From Candidatus Chlorohelix allophototropha (GTDB taxonomy: Bacteria; Chloroflexota; Chloroflexia; Chloroheliales; Chloroheliaceae), in contig NZ_CP128400.1 of the NCBI RefSeq assembly GCF_030389965.1, positions 1,364,001 to 1,428,000 on the forward strand: a DNA stretch of 64,000 nucleotides, in the 5' to 3' direction. Positions 54,964 to 62,904 of the stretch are shown one piece after another; position 1 is the first letter of the stretch; the number at the start of each line of letters is the position of its first letter. Both the position numbers and the translations under genes were made by a program. The notes beneath the pieces were generated by a model. The model was not told the DNA's origin, made no database searches, and was given only the letters and a program-made list of their open reading frames with translations.

Positions 54964-55809
54964 TTGTCATCCCTATCCGCGAATAATTCGCAGCCCCAAC
55001 CCGATTCTCATGTCTCGATTGTAACGACACACTTATTAAAGTTCCCCCACATTTTGCACCGCCATCGCGTGGATATATTCTTGCCGCCGGGCTATGATTC
55101 CAGCCCGCATCAAACTTACAAAGTGCTATATGTGAATGACGGTCAGGATATGGCGCGGTTGCTTATGCGAGAAACCCTTGAAAAACTTTATCGTTTACAG
55201 CAACTAGAACCTATTATAGTTGTAGCAATTCACGCCTCCCACGACCGAGTACATGATTACGGAGTAGTAGGTATCCCAGATGCACATAATCGCGGTTCCA
55301 AAGCACATGAATATGAGCAATTTGTGCTTGAGCGTCTCTTAATTTATATGGAGCATCACTATCGGATTCGCAAGGGCGCACCCAATACCGCCATATCAGG
55401 CGTTTCATTGGGCGGGCTTTCGGCGATTGACCTTGCGTGGCGCAATCCTACTCTTTTTGGCAAGGTTGGGGTATTTTCCGGTTCTTTCTGGTGGCGTACC
55501 GATGATACCGATTGGCGCGCTCAACAGGCTTCACGTATTATGCATAAGGTGGTACGGGAGAGCCAGAAGCGGGAAGGTTTGAAATTCTGGTTCCAAGCCG
55601 GGACGGCAGACGAAACCAGCGATCGGGACGACAATGGTGTTATAGACGCGATTCAGGATACGCTTGAACTTATTGATGAGCTAGAATTGAAGGGTTATCG
55701 CAGGGACGAAGAAATCGTTTATGTACAGGTAGAAGGTGGCAAGCACGATCCAGAAACGTGGAGTAGTGTCTTACCTGATTTTCTCAAATGGGCTTTCGCC
55801 CCAGAGTAA
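54964..55809 (+). CDS. Esterase, alpha/beta-fold (Fes/enterochelin esterase-like)
   Basis: 281 residues from a TTG (weak start: GGAGG lies ~13 bases upstream). Motifs: VLYVNDGQDMARLLM (the family's Asn/Asp-Gly), ISGVSLGGLSAIDLAWRNP (nucleophile Ser in G-x-S-x-G), and the His in GGKHDPETWSS; the acid may be in AGTADETSDRDDNGVIDA. The family includes enterobactin esterases, Yju/IroE-like enzymes and mycolyl-type acyltransferases; no siderophore gene is nearby. Substrate unknown. Confidence 0.82.
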   Translation: MSSLSANNSQPQPDSHVSIVTTHLLKFPHILHRHRVDIFLPPGYDSSPHQTYKVLYVNDGQDMARLLMRETLEKLYRLQQLEPIIVVAIHASHDRVHDYGVVGIPDAHNRGSKAHEYEQFVLERLLIYMEHHYRIRKGAPNTAISGVSLGGLSAIDLAWRNPTLFGKVGVFSGSFWWRTDDTDWRAQQASRIMHKVVRESQKREGLKFWFQAGTADETSDRDDNGVIDAIQDTLELIDELELKGYRRDEEIVYVQVEGGKHDPETWSSVLPDFLKWAFAPE

Positions 55810-55861
55810 TTTTCTAATACCAAAACCCCTCATTATTTACATGAACTCTTAATTTATACGC

Positions 55862-55890
55862 TTGCGATTAGCCATTGCGCGTCTTATACT
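55862..55890 (+). promoter_or_regulatory. Promoter of ispG
   Basis: TTGCGA (55862-55867), 17 bases, then TATACT (55885-55890), about 50 bases before the ispG start, placing the transcription start near 55897. Confidence 0.5.
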
Positions 55891-55939
55891 GTTGCAGATG
55901 GCTTGGAAACGGCAATGAAATTGTAAGGAAATCTCAAGA

Positions 55940-58096
55940 ATGTCATTAGATACAAAGCAGGATTTCAGCAAACTTTTGTATGTGGCTGACGCTTATCGCT
56001 ACCAGCGTCGCAAAACCCGCACGGTGAGGGTGGGCAACATCGGTGTTGGTGGGAATAACCCCATCAGAGTGCAATCTATGACTACCGCCGATACGTTGGA
56101 TACCGATTCTACCGTAGCGGAAGCAATACGGCTGGTTAATGTTGGCTGCGAAATTGTACGCATTACCACCCCCACTGCCAAAGATGCCGAGAACCTTAAA
56201 AATATTCGGGCTGCGCTGGACGCTAAAGGCATAAATGTGCCATTGGTGGCAGATATTCACTTCAACCCGAACGCTGCTATGGAAGCCGCGCGTTGGGCTG
56301 ACAAGGTGCGTATCAATCCCGGCAACTTTGCCGATGCCAAGCGTTTTGCCGAGCGTGACTATACCGCTAATGAATATCGTGCCGAACTGGACAAGATTGA
56401 GGAAAAATTCGCGCCTTTGCTGGAGCGTTGCAAAGAATTAGGGCGCAGCATCCGTATCGGTACTAATCATGGTTCACTTAGTGACCGGATTATGAACCAG
56501 TTTGGGGATACTCCTGAAGGGATGGTTGAATCTGCGCTTGAATTTGCCGAAGTCGCCCGCAAATACAATTTCCACGACCTTATTTTTTCTATGAAAGCCA
56601 GCAATCCCAAAGTAATGATTCAAGCATACCGCTTGTTGGCAGCGCGACTGGATGAGCGTGGTTGGGATTATCCCTTGCATCTGGGTGTTACCGAAGCCGG
56701 AAATGGTGAGGACGGGCGCATAAAGAGTGCAATCGGAATTGGCTCTTTGCTAGAGGATGGTTTGGGTGATACTATTCGTGTTTCTCTCACCGAAGACCCT
56801 GAATTGGAAATCCCGGTAGCTGTTCGGTTGGCGCGTCGCTATTCTCGGATTGATGGGTCTATTCTCGAAAAAGCCTCTGCAACCGACGAAACCCCAACTA
56901 TTTTGCCGGAAGCTTTTACCCATCTGGAAGCTTCGCAGACTATTCCCGACAGACGTGACCCTTACCATTTTGTGCGCCGTAGTTCCAGAGTAGTACAGGT
57001 TGGTAGTGTTCGTCTAGGTGGCGAGAATGTGCCGCAAGTAATAGCGTTGCTTACCCAAACACGACTTGAAGAGTTGCTCAAAGCCAACCGCGAATTGCCT
57101 TTGGCGGGTAGCAAGAAAAAGACCTCTACCGAAGCGCCCACCGTACCTGATATATATGTGGTAGATGAATTTACCTCTGAAATAATCGAACTGAAAAAAG
57201 CACAAGGAGATAAGTTACCTCTACTGGCTCAAGTTTATGAGGAAAAAGACGCGCAAATCGCCTTAGCAGCCGGGGCAGATGCTTTCATGCTAGCGCTATA
57301 CTCACAAAGTGGTACTACTAATCTCGCTCAAGTACGTCTTGTAGCACAACTAGCAGTTGCCAACGATAAGCCTCTTTTCCTGCAAAGTGTGGCATCGGGC
57401 AACGCTCTTTACAGCACTGTCACCAGTTATGACACTCCTGAACTGGATAACCTGTTGGAAGCCGCTTACACCAGTCGCGAGGTAGGTGTAAAGGAAATAG
57501 TGTTAGGCTTGGGTCTGGACAGTTCGGCGCGTACTATTTGGAGCTATCGTTTATTGGCTGCAAAACTGCAAGAATTGGGCTGGGACTACCCTATTCACCT
57601 AGAAGCGCCCGGTTTGAAGCAGGGCGTAGTTGAAGATTACCTGATAAATGATAGCATCGCTACCGGTGCGCTACTTGCCGATGGCATTGGCGATAGCATA
57701 CAGGTAATGCAAGGCGATAATAGCCCTCTTACAGGTGAACAGCAAATACAACTGGCGTTTAACATTTTACAGGCAGCAGGGGCGCGCAGCAGCAAAGCCG
57801 AGTTTATCGCTTGCCCTAGCTGTGGTCGCACCCTTTTTGATTTGCAAAGCACCACCGCTCGTATCAAAGCCAAAACCGGACATTTGGTAGGCGTGAAAAT
57901 TGCCATTATGGGCTGTATCGTCAATGGCCTTGGAGAATTGGCGGATGCCGATTTCGGTTATATGGGTGGCGCGCCGGGTAAAGTAAACCTGTTCGTAGGC
58001 AAAACCTCTGTTGAAAAAGGCGTGGCTACCGAAGAGGCAGTCGACCGTTTGATTTCCATAATCAAGCAGCACGGGCGCTGGATTGAACCAGAGTAG
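55940..58096 (+). CDS. ispG: 4-hydroxy-3-methylbut-2-enyl diphosphate synthase, long form
   Basis: Reduces MEcPP to HMBPP in the MEP isoprenoid pathway, which supplies precursors for quinones, carotenoids and the phytyl/farnesyl tail of bacteriochlorophyll. At 718 residues it has the long form with an extra domain (~300-600) between the TIM barrel and the cluster domain, as in plants and Chlamydia, against ~380 in E. coli. N-terminus: RVGNIGVGGNNPIRVQSMTT, DTDSTV. The [4Fe-4S] cysteines are Cys 625 and Cys 628 (ACPSCGRTLFDLQ) and Cys 659 (MGCIVNGLGELADADFG), with a conserved Glu in the last motif. It has its own promoter at 55862. Confidence 0.96.
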   Translation: MSLDTKQDFSKLLYVADAYRYQRRKTRTVRVGNIGVGGNNPIRVQSMTTADTLDTDSTVAEAIRLVNVGCEIVRITTPTAKDAENLKNIRAALDAKGINVPLVADIHFNPNAAMEAARWADKVRINPGNFADAKRFAERDYTANEYRAELDKIEEKFAPLLERCKELGRSIRIGTNHGSLSDRIMNQFGDTPEGMVESALEFAEVARKYNFHDLIFSMKASNPKVMIQAYRLLAARLDERGWDYPLHLGVTEAGNGEDGRIKSAIGIGSLLEDGLGDTIRVSLTEDPELEIPVAVRLARRYSRIDGSILEKASATDETPTILPEAFTHLEASQTIPDRRDPYHFVRRSSRVVQVGSVRLGGENVPQVIALLTQTRLEELLKANRELPLAGSKKKTSTEAPTVPDIYVVDEFTSEIIELKKAQGDKLPLLAQVYEEKDAQIALAAGADAFMLALYSQSGTTNLAQVRLVAQLAVANDKPLFLQSVASGNALYSTVTSYDTPELDNLLEAAYTSREVGVKEIVLGLGLDSSARTIWSYRLLAAKLQELGWDYPIHLEAPGLKQGVVEDYLINDSIATGALLADGIGDSIQVMQGDNSPLTGEQQIQLAFNILQAAGARSSKAEFIACPSCGRTLFDLQSTTARIKAKTGHLVGVKIAIMGCIVNGLGELADADFGYMGGAPGKVNLFVGKTSVEKGVATEEAVDRLISIIKQHGRWIEPE

Positions 58097-58103
58097 TATA
58101 ATG

Positions 58104-58139
58104 CGTTCCTTCTTGCTCTAGTAGGAATAGGAAGGAACG
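58104..58139 (+). other. Hairpin after ispG
   Basis: CGTTCCTTC (58104-58112) and GAAGGAACG (58131-58139) form a perfect 9-base stem 8 bases past the ispG stop. Only a short TATCTTTC follows, so it may be a partial terminator before the Nudix gene. Confidence 0.45.
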
Positions 58140-58151
58140 TATCTTTCAAGT

Positions 58152-58649
58152 ATGTTTAAAAAGAACTCCTATTGTTCTTGGTGTGGCGCAAAATTTGAGG
58201 ATGCCCTTCCCTTCCCACGCAAATGTGCGGTATGCGGTCATGCCACCTTTTTAAATCCTATTCCGGTAGCTGTAACCTTGCTTCCGATAGATAGCGGTTT
58301 GTTGGTGGTACGTCGCGGTATCGAACCGAAAAAGGGTTTGTGGGCACTTCCGGGTGGTTTTATCGACCTTGGCGAAAGTTGGCAACAGGCTGCTGCTAGA
58401 GAACTGCTGGAGGAAACAGGAGTAACTGTTGATTCGGCTGAACTTGAAAACTTCAAGGTTTTAAGCGCACCGGATGGTACAGTGCTTATCTTTGCGTTGG
58501 CAAAGCTTCGTACCCTAGCCGATCTTCCCCCGTTCCGGTTATCAGCCGAAAGTACCGAGATAAAGATACTGGAAAAACCAGAACCCCTCGCTTTTTCTTT
58601 GCACGAACAGGTAATGAACGAATACTTTGAAAAAATTGCTAATAGCTAG
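58152..58649 (+). CDS. Nudix hydrolase with N-terminal zinc ribbon
   Basis: 165 residues. A zinc ribbon with Cys 8, 11, 25 and 28 (CSWCGAKF…CAVCG) precedes a Nudix domain; the Nudix box GGFIDLGESWQQAAARELLE ETG fits G-x5-E-x7-REUxEExGU. Such proteins hydrolyse nucleoside diphosphates linked to another group, like NudC-type NADH pyrophosphatase or ADP-ribose phosphatases. The zinc ribbon points to the NudC-like or Nudix-type ADP-ribose group, but length is short. 55 bases after ispG. Confidence 0.88.
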   Translation: MFKKNSYCSWCGAKFEDALPFPRKCAVCGHATFLNPIPVAVTLLPIDSGLLVVRRGIEPKKGLWALPGGFIDLGESWQQAAARELLEETGVTVDSAELENFKVLSAPDGTVLIFALAKLRTLADLPPFRLSAESTEIKILEKPEPLAFSLHEQVMNEYFEKIANS

Positions 58650-58652
58650 ATT

Positions 58653-58681
58653 TTGACAGCTTGATTGATGGTATATATACT
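58653..58681 (+). promoter_or_regulatory. Promoter of the methyltransferase gene
   Basis: TTGACA (58653-58658), 17 bases, then TATACT (58676-58681). The -35 is a perfect match and the spacing is ideal; the start codon lies about 80 bases downstream. Confidence 0.65.
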
Positions 58682-58760
58682 CAAATTGTGCAGATTAAGC
58701 ACCGAAATTTGACTATCTTACTCAGGATAATTGCTATCCTTCTGCTAAAAGGAGCGTTTA

Positions 58761-59585
58761 TTGTCCCTGAAACTGGCTGAACAAACAGCCCCTGCCTCTA
58801 CTGAAATGCGCCTTCACGAATACGGTATCATGTACAATGTGGAGGATAATTTCTGGTGGTATGAGGGCATGCGCCGGAATCTTCTCAGTTTGCTGCAACG
58901 CCATTGGGATTGGCAAGCCAAACCAAACCCAGTTGTTCTCGATGCCGGATGCGGCACAGGAGCGACCTTGCAGCACCTTGCTGCTGGTTTTGAAGGGGAA
59001 ATCGCCACTAATCGAGCGGTAGGGTTTGATATTAGCAGCGAAGCCCTGCGCTTTTGCCGTCGGCGCAAACTTGACCGCCGCCTATTTCAAGGTTCTATTA
59101 CTGCAATTCCCGTAGCAGATAATTCGATAGATATTCTGGTCAGTTTCGAGGTTATTTCTAACCTATCCGACCCAGAACCGGGCTTTCGAGAAGTAGCACG
59201 GGTACTAAATCATGGAGGGTTGGCAATTATAAAGTTGCCCGCATATCAGTTTTTATACAGTGAGCATGATATAGCAGTCAGAGTGTTGCGACGTTTTAAT
59301 CGGGGAGAGGTGCAAGCTTTACTGGCAAAGCATGGTCTTGCGCCGGTTCGTATGTCTTACCTAAATACCTTCCTTTTTCCTCCTGCTGCCATTTCTCGTC
59401 TCATTAAAAAATTTCTCCTCAAAAACAAAGTGGATGAAGAACTTGAAAGTGATTTGAAACCGCCACACCCTCTACTCAACAAAATACTTATTGGTATAAT
59501 GGCTCAAGAAGCTAGAGTCTTGCGTCACACAAATTTTAATTTACCTTTTGGGTTATCATTAATTACGGTAGCGCGGAAGGTATAA
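58761..59585 (+). CDS. Class I SAM-dependent methyltransferase
   Basis: 274 residues from a TTG with AGGAG 7 bases upstream. SAM motif I is VVLDAGCGTGATLQHL (about residues 60-75), motif II includes VGFDISSEALRFCRRR, and the post-motif DILVSFEVISNLSDPEPGFR. It belongs to the Methyltransf_11-like group with a C-terminal extension. The N-terminal segment EYGIMYNVEDNFWWYEGMRR is common in methyltransferases beside glycosyltransferase genes. 13 bases before the ECF sigma gene, thus probably one transcript. Substrate unknown. Confidence 0.88.
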   Translation: MSLKLAEQTAPASTEMRLHEYGIMYNVEDNFWWYEGMRRNLLSLLQRHWDWQAKPNPVVLDAGCGTGATLQHLAAGFEGEIATNRAVGFDISSEALRFCRRRKLDRRLFQGSITAIPVADNSIDILVSFEVISNLSDPEPGFREVARVLNHGGLAIIKLPAYQFLYSEHDIAVRVLRRFNRGEVQALLAKHGLAPVRMSYLNTFLFPPAAISRLIKKFLLKNKVDEELESDLKPPHPLLNKILIGIMAQEARVLRHTNFNLPFGLSLITVARKV

Positions 59586-59598
59586 TCGGTAGTAACTA

Positions 59599-60276
59599 AT
59601 GTTGAATTACATTAGCCGAAACCAGCAATCATCAGAAGCATCTGAAGTCATGAAAATTAGCACTCCTATCGATGATGATAAGGCAGGCGAAGACGGTTTG
59701 GTTATTCTCGCTCAGCAAGGTGACCTCCCCGCATTTAACCAATTGGTCACTTTGTACGAGCAACGAATATTTAATTTAGCTTACCGTTTGCTGGGGGATA
59801 GGGAATCTGCCGCCGATGCTACCCAAGATACTTTCTTTCAGGCGTATCGCGCAATCGGGCAATATCGCGGCGGGTCTTTTAAAAGCTGGCTGTTACGTAT
59901 AGCTACCAATATAAGCTATGACCGTTTGCGTACCCGCCGCCGCCGCCCTACCTCTTCTTTGGATGCACTGGTGAACGAAGCCGAAGAAGTAGGTGGTAGC
60001 GCCCTTGCGTTGCTAGAAGACGTTGATTCTGATCCGGGTGATAAATATTTGCAGCGGGAGATGATGGTTGAACTGAGTCGTGCTCTGGATAAGCTGCCTC
60101 CCGAACAGAAGTTAGTGATAATATTGAGTGATGTGCAGGGGATGAACTATGAAGAAATAGCGACGATGACCCACACTTCGCTCGGAACGGTTAAAAGCCG
60201 CCTAAACCGAGGACGCACCAAAATACGCGAATTGTTGCAAAATACGGAACTTTTGTCGCGAAACAGGCGTCTATAA
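59599..60276 (+). CDS. ECF-type RNA polymerase sigma factor
   Basis: 225 residues. Sigma region 2 (about 40-110) includes LVTLYEQRIFNLAYRLLGDR and DATQDTFFQAYRAIGQYRGG, then FKSWLLRIATNISYDRLRTR; region 4 (about 155-210) includes LPPEQKLVIILSDVQGMNYE and EEIATMTHTSLGTVKSRLNR. Linker is long. Followed after 56 bases by a zinc-finger anti-sigma factor, its probable inhibitor. Regulon unknown. Confidence 0.95.
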   Translation: MLNYISRNQQSSEASEVMKISTPIDDDKAGEDGLVILAQQGDLPAFNQLVTLYEQRIFNLAYRLLGDRESAADATQDTFFQAYRAIGQYRGGSFKSWLLRIATNISYDRLRTRRRRPTSSLDALVNEAEEVGGSALALLEDVDSDPGDKYLQREMMVELSRALDKLPPEQKLVIILSDVQGMNYEEIATMTHTSLGTVKSRLNRGRTKIRELLQNTELLSRNRRL

Positions 60277-60332
60277 TATAGAGTTGGTTTTCCTCAATCT
60301 TTAATTATGCCTTCCTGTCGGTTCTGGCAGGT

Positions 60333-61013
60333 TTGCCGGGAGAGGACTTTGGGAAAAGTCCTAAGAATGCCGTGTTTAAGCGAGAACCAAAATCCGCCTT
60401 TGACCACCATAATGAGTTGTATTCTATTCATCTAGATGACTACGTGGACGGGCGGTTAACTACCCAACAACTAAAAGAAATGGAGGAACATCTCGCAAGT
60501 TGCGAGTCTTGCCGGGAAGAAGTGGCAGGCTTGCAACGGGTGCGCGCAATGTTCCGTCGCATTTCGGCTATTGACCAACCACTACCGCGTTCATTTGTCC
60601 TGAGCCAAGCCCAAGCTAATAGTTTGAAGCCAAAACCGCTTTATCGCTTTTCTACTTTTGCCGGAGCGATTGCTGCTACATTGCTGGTATTGTTTCTAGC
60701 CCTGGACATTATTGGTGCTTTTAACTTTACTTCCACTCGAACAGAGACACTTGCCGCTAGTTACCAACTCCCTACTTTTGGCGCACTTTCTTCGGTAACT
60801 TGCTCTACTTCAAGTGAAAATGGGAGTGTTTGCGCTGCCAGTGACCCAAATGGACCAACTGTTATTTATCCAGCCAACCCTCCAAGCCGTACTGTGGTAG
60901 TGACCGAGCGTTTGCAAGCCATTACATTTATTGAAATTGGCTTGGTAGGTATTATGATGGCTATGGCTGCCTATGCCTTTGCTCTGCGCCCACGCGCCCC
61001 TTCTAGAAAATAA
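60333..61013 (+). CDS. Anti-sigma factor with putative zinc-finger (zf-HC2) domain
   Basis: 226 residues. A cytoplasmic HC2 zinc finger (LDDYVDGRLTTQQLKEMEEH then ASCESCREEV: His and CxxC pattern) near residues 32-70, a membrane helix ~110-135 (AGAIAATLLVLFLALDIIGA) and a second helix near the C-terminus (~200-218: IGLVGIMMAMAAYAFAL). The start is uncertain: TTG at 60333 as given, with a GTG at 60375 possible. Should bind the sigma factor encoded upstream and release it on a membrane signal. Confidence 0.85.
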   Translation: MPGEDFGKSPKNAVFKREPKSAFDHHNELYSIHLDDYVDGRLTTQQLKEMEEHLASCESCREEVAGLQRVRAMFRRISAIDQPLPRSFVLSQAQANSLKPKPLYRFSTFAGAIAATLLVLFLALDIIGAFNFTSTRTETLAASYQLPTFGALSSVTCSTSSENGSVCAASDPNGPTVIYPANPPSRTVVVTERLQAITFIEIGLVGIMMAMAAYAFALRPRAPSRK

Positions 61014-61026
61014 TCCGTATAGCTCA

Positions 61027-61070
61027 AAAATCCCTTTCCTTCGCAAATAATTTGAAGGAAAGGGATTTTT
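61027..61070 (+). terminator. Intrinsic terminator of the sigma/anti-sigma unit
   Basis: TCCCTTTCCTTC (61031-61042) and GAAGGAAAGGGA (61054-61065) form a perfect 12-base stem with an 11-base loop, flanked by an A-run and a T-run. It is 13 bases after the anti-sigma stop and may act on both strands because the next gene is convergent. Confidence 0.85.
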
Positions 61071-61094
61071 AATTCATAAAAATCGGTTCTGTAG

Positions 61095-62366
61095 TTATTT
61101 ACTCATTATGCTTACTCTGGATTCAGCTATGACACCGGTCAAGTCTTGGTAAGTTTCCAGCACTCGGTCGGCGATAGCGCGCCAGCTAAACTGCTCGGCA
61201 TGGAGAATCGCTTGGTGTCCGAGCTTGTTGCGGTATTGGGTATCATCCAGTAATTGGCGGATGGCATTAGCCAGTTCAGCTTCATCTCCGGGGGGAACCA
61301 GTAAACCACTATAGCCATCCTTTACCGTGTAGGGCAACCCGCCTGCTCGGCTGGCAATTACGGGAGTTCCACAAGCTTGTGACTCAAGGGCAGCCATGCC
61401 AAAACTCTCATAGTAGCTTGACATAATAGTAATATCAGCAGCGCTATAATAAAATGGCATCAAGTTCTGAGGCTGAGAGGGCAGGAACTTTACATAATCA
61501 TCCAAACCTAACTCTCTTACCATAGTCTGAAGGCGAATGGCTTCCGGGTTATCGTCCTGCCCTGCCTTATTGCCTCCTCCCACCACAATCACCTGTGTAT
61601 CTCGCTCACCCTTTTCCACCAACTGCCGAATAGCGCCTATCAGTACGTCCACCCCTTTGATCGGCTCAATTCGCCCTACCAGCAATAGAATATTGCGTGC
61701 GGTCAAACCTAACTGGGTACGTGCATCGGCTTTGTGACGTGGCTTGAATAGCTTCAAATCCACTCCACAAGGAATTATATCTATTTTGTCCGCTTCTGCC
61801 CCGTATTGCCAACTTAATGAAGCTTTTTCGGCGGCGGTGGCAGCCACAATTCGATCCACTTTATCCATTAATAAGGTTTCGCGTTCTGTGCGGATATCCG
61901 GCTCAAGTTCGCTTTCATTGCGCGCCGTAGCATTCTTCAGCAAAGCTAGGGTGTGAAACATTTGCACTACAGGCACTCGCCATTTCTCGCTCAGCACCAA
62001 GCCTGCATACCCACTTAGCCAGTAATGGGAATGGATAACGTCATATTGCAAGCCTTCGCTGCGCTGGAAATTCTGGATATTGCGCACAAACTCAGGCAAA
62101 TGATCGTATATCTTGTTTTTATTATAAGGTTTGAGCGGTCCTGCCGGTAAGTGGATAATACGCGCATTATCGCTCAAAGTATGGGTCAGGGGTGTAATCA
62201 AGCTCTGGGTACGGGTAAAGACATCTACCATTATACCGCGCCGCCCCAGTTCTCGGCTTAGTTCGCGCACATAAACGTTCATGCCGCCTGCTTCTTTGCC
62301 ACCCAAAACTGCCAGGGGACAGGTATGCACGCTGAGCATGGCGACCCTGTAAGAATCTTTATTCAT
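61095..62366 (-). CDS. GT4-family glycosyltransferase (MshA/sucrose-phosphate-synthase-like)
   Basis: 423 residues. N-terminus SVHTCPLAVLGGKEAGGMNV resembles the acceptor side of MshA and sucrose-phosphate synthase type enzymes; the GT-B donor half contains ILLLVGRIEPIKGVDVLIGA and the E-x7-E motif in YYESFGMAALESQACGTPVI. The donor is a nucleotide-sugar; the acceptor is not evident. Convergent with the sigma cluster, separated by the bidirectional terminator. Confidence 0.85.
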   Translation of the reverse strand: MNKDSYRVAMLSVHTCPLAVLGGKEAGGMNVYVRELSRELGRRGIMVDVFTRTQSLITPLTHTLSDNARIIHLPAGPLKPYNKNKIYDHLPEFVRNIQNFQRSEGLQYDVIHSHYWLSGYAGLVLSEKWRVPVVQMFHTLALLKNATARNESELEPDIRTERETLLMDKVDRIVAATAAEKASLSWQYGAEADKIDIIPCGVDLKLFKPRHKADARTQLGLTARNILLLVGRIEPIKGVDVLIGAIRQLVEKGERDTQVIVVGGGNKAGQDDNPEAIRLQTMVRELGLDDYVKFLPSQPQNLMPFYYSAADITIMSSYYESFGMAALESQACGTPVIASRAGGLPYTVKDGYSGLLVPPGDEAELANAIRQLLDDTQYRNKLGHQAILHAEQFSWRAIADRVLETYQDLTGVIAESRVSIMSK

Positions 62367-62439
62367 TTTACTTGAATGACCTCATTATTAATATGTGATT
62401 TATTTTAATACCAAAACTTCTGTTTATATTTACAACTGT

Positions 62440-62853
62440 CTAAATCTTTAAGCTAAGTCCTATAACTAAGAAAATTAGCGCAATCAAAGGTAACCCGGTT
62501 TTCAGGATTTTACCTGTACCGCCCAGTTGCAATTGCAACGCTACTTCCAAGAATACTACTACAAATCTCAATCCTAATAAACCGAAACCGAGCGGCAAAA
62601 ATAGCCCAAATCCTCCGGTAATTAACGCAGTTCCGCCCAGAACAAACATAGCAATAGCCGCACCGAGATTCATCAGTGCTAGCAGCCAATTATTGTTGCC
62701 GAACCAACTGAGAATACGTATATCTACAGTTTGTTTCTCTTCATTACTAGTATTCAATGGGGGCTGTCCACCGGGTGTAGCCGCTCTTTTGGTAATTTGA
62801 GGTGATGCTCCCAATTCTTGGGTTTGTTTCAAGGACCTTTTGCTTTTCGCCAT
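62440..62853 (-). CDS. Small membrane protein of unknown function
   Basis: 137 residues with a polar N-terminus of ~45 residues (basic, Ser/Thr/Gln-rich) followed by three hydrophobic segments: LLALMNLGAAIAMFVLGG, LFLPLGFGLLGLRFVVVF and GLPLIALIFLVIGLSLKI. I do not recognise the family. It lies between two genes on the same strand and may be cotranscribed with the upstream nucleotidyltransferase-like gene (51-base gap). Confidence 0.6.
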   Translation of the reverse strand: MAKSKRSLKQTQELGASPQITKRAATPGGQPPLNTSNEEKQTVDIRILSWFGNNNWLLALMNLGAAIAMFVLGGTALITGGFGLFLPLGFGLLGLRFVVVFLEVALQLQLGGTGKILKTGLPLIALIFLVIGLSLKI

Positions 62854-62904
62854 TTCTGTTCTCGCTTATTTTAACCTAATATATTAAGACAAACCGACCT
62901 GTAT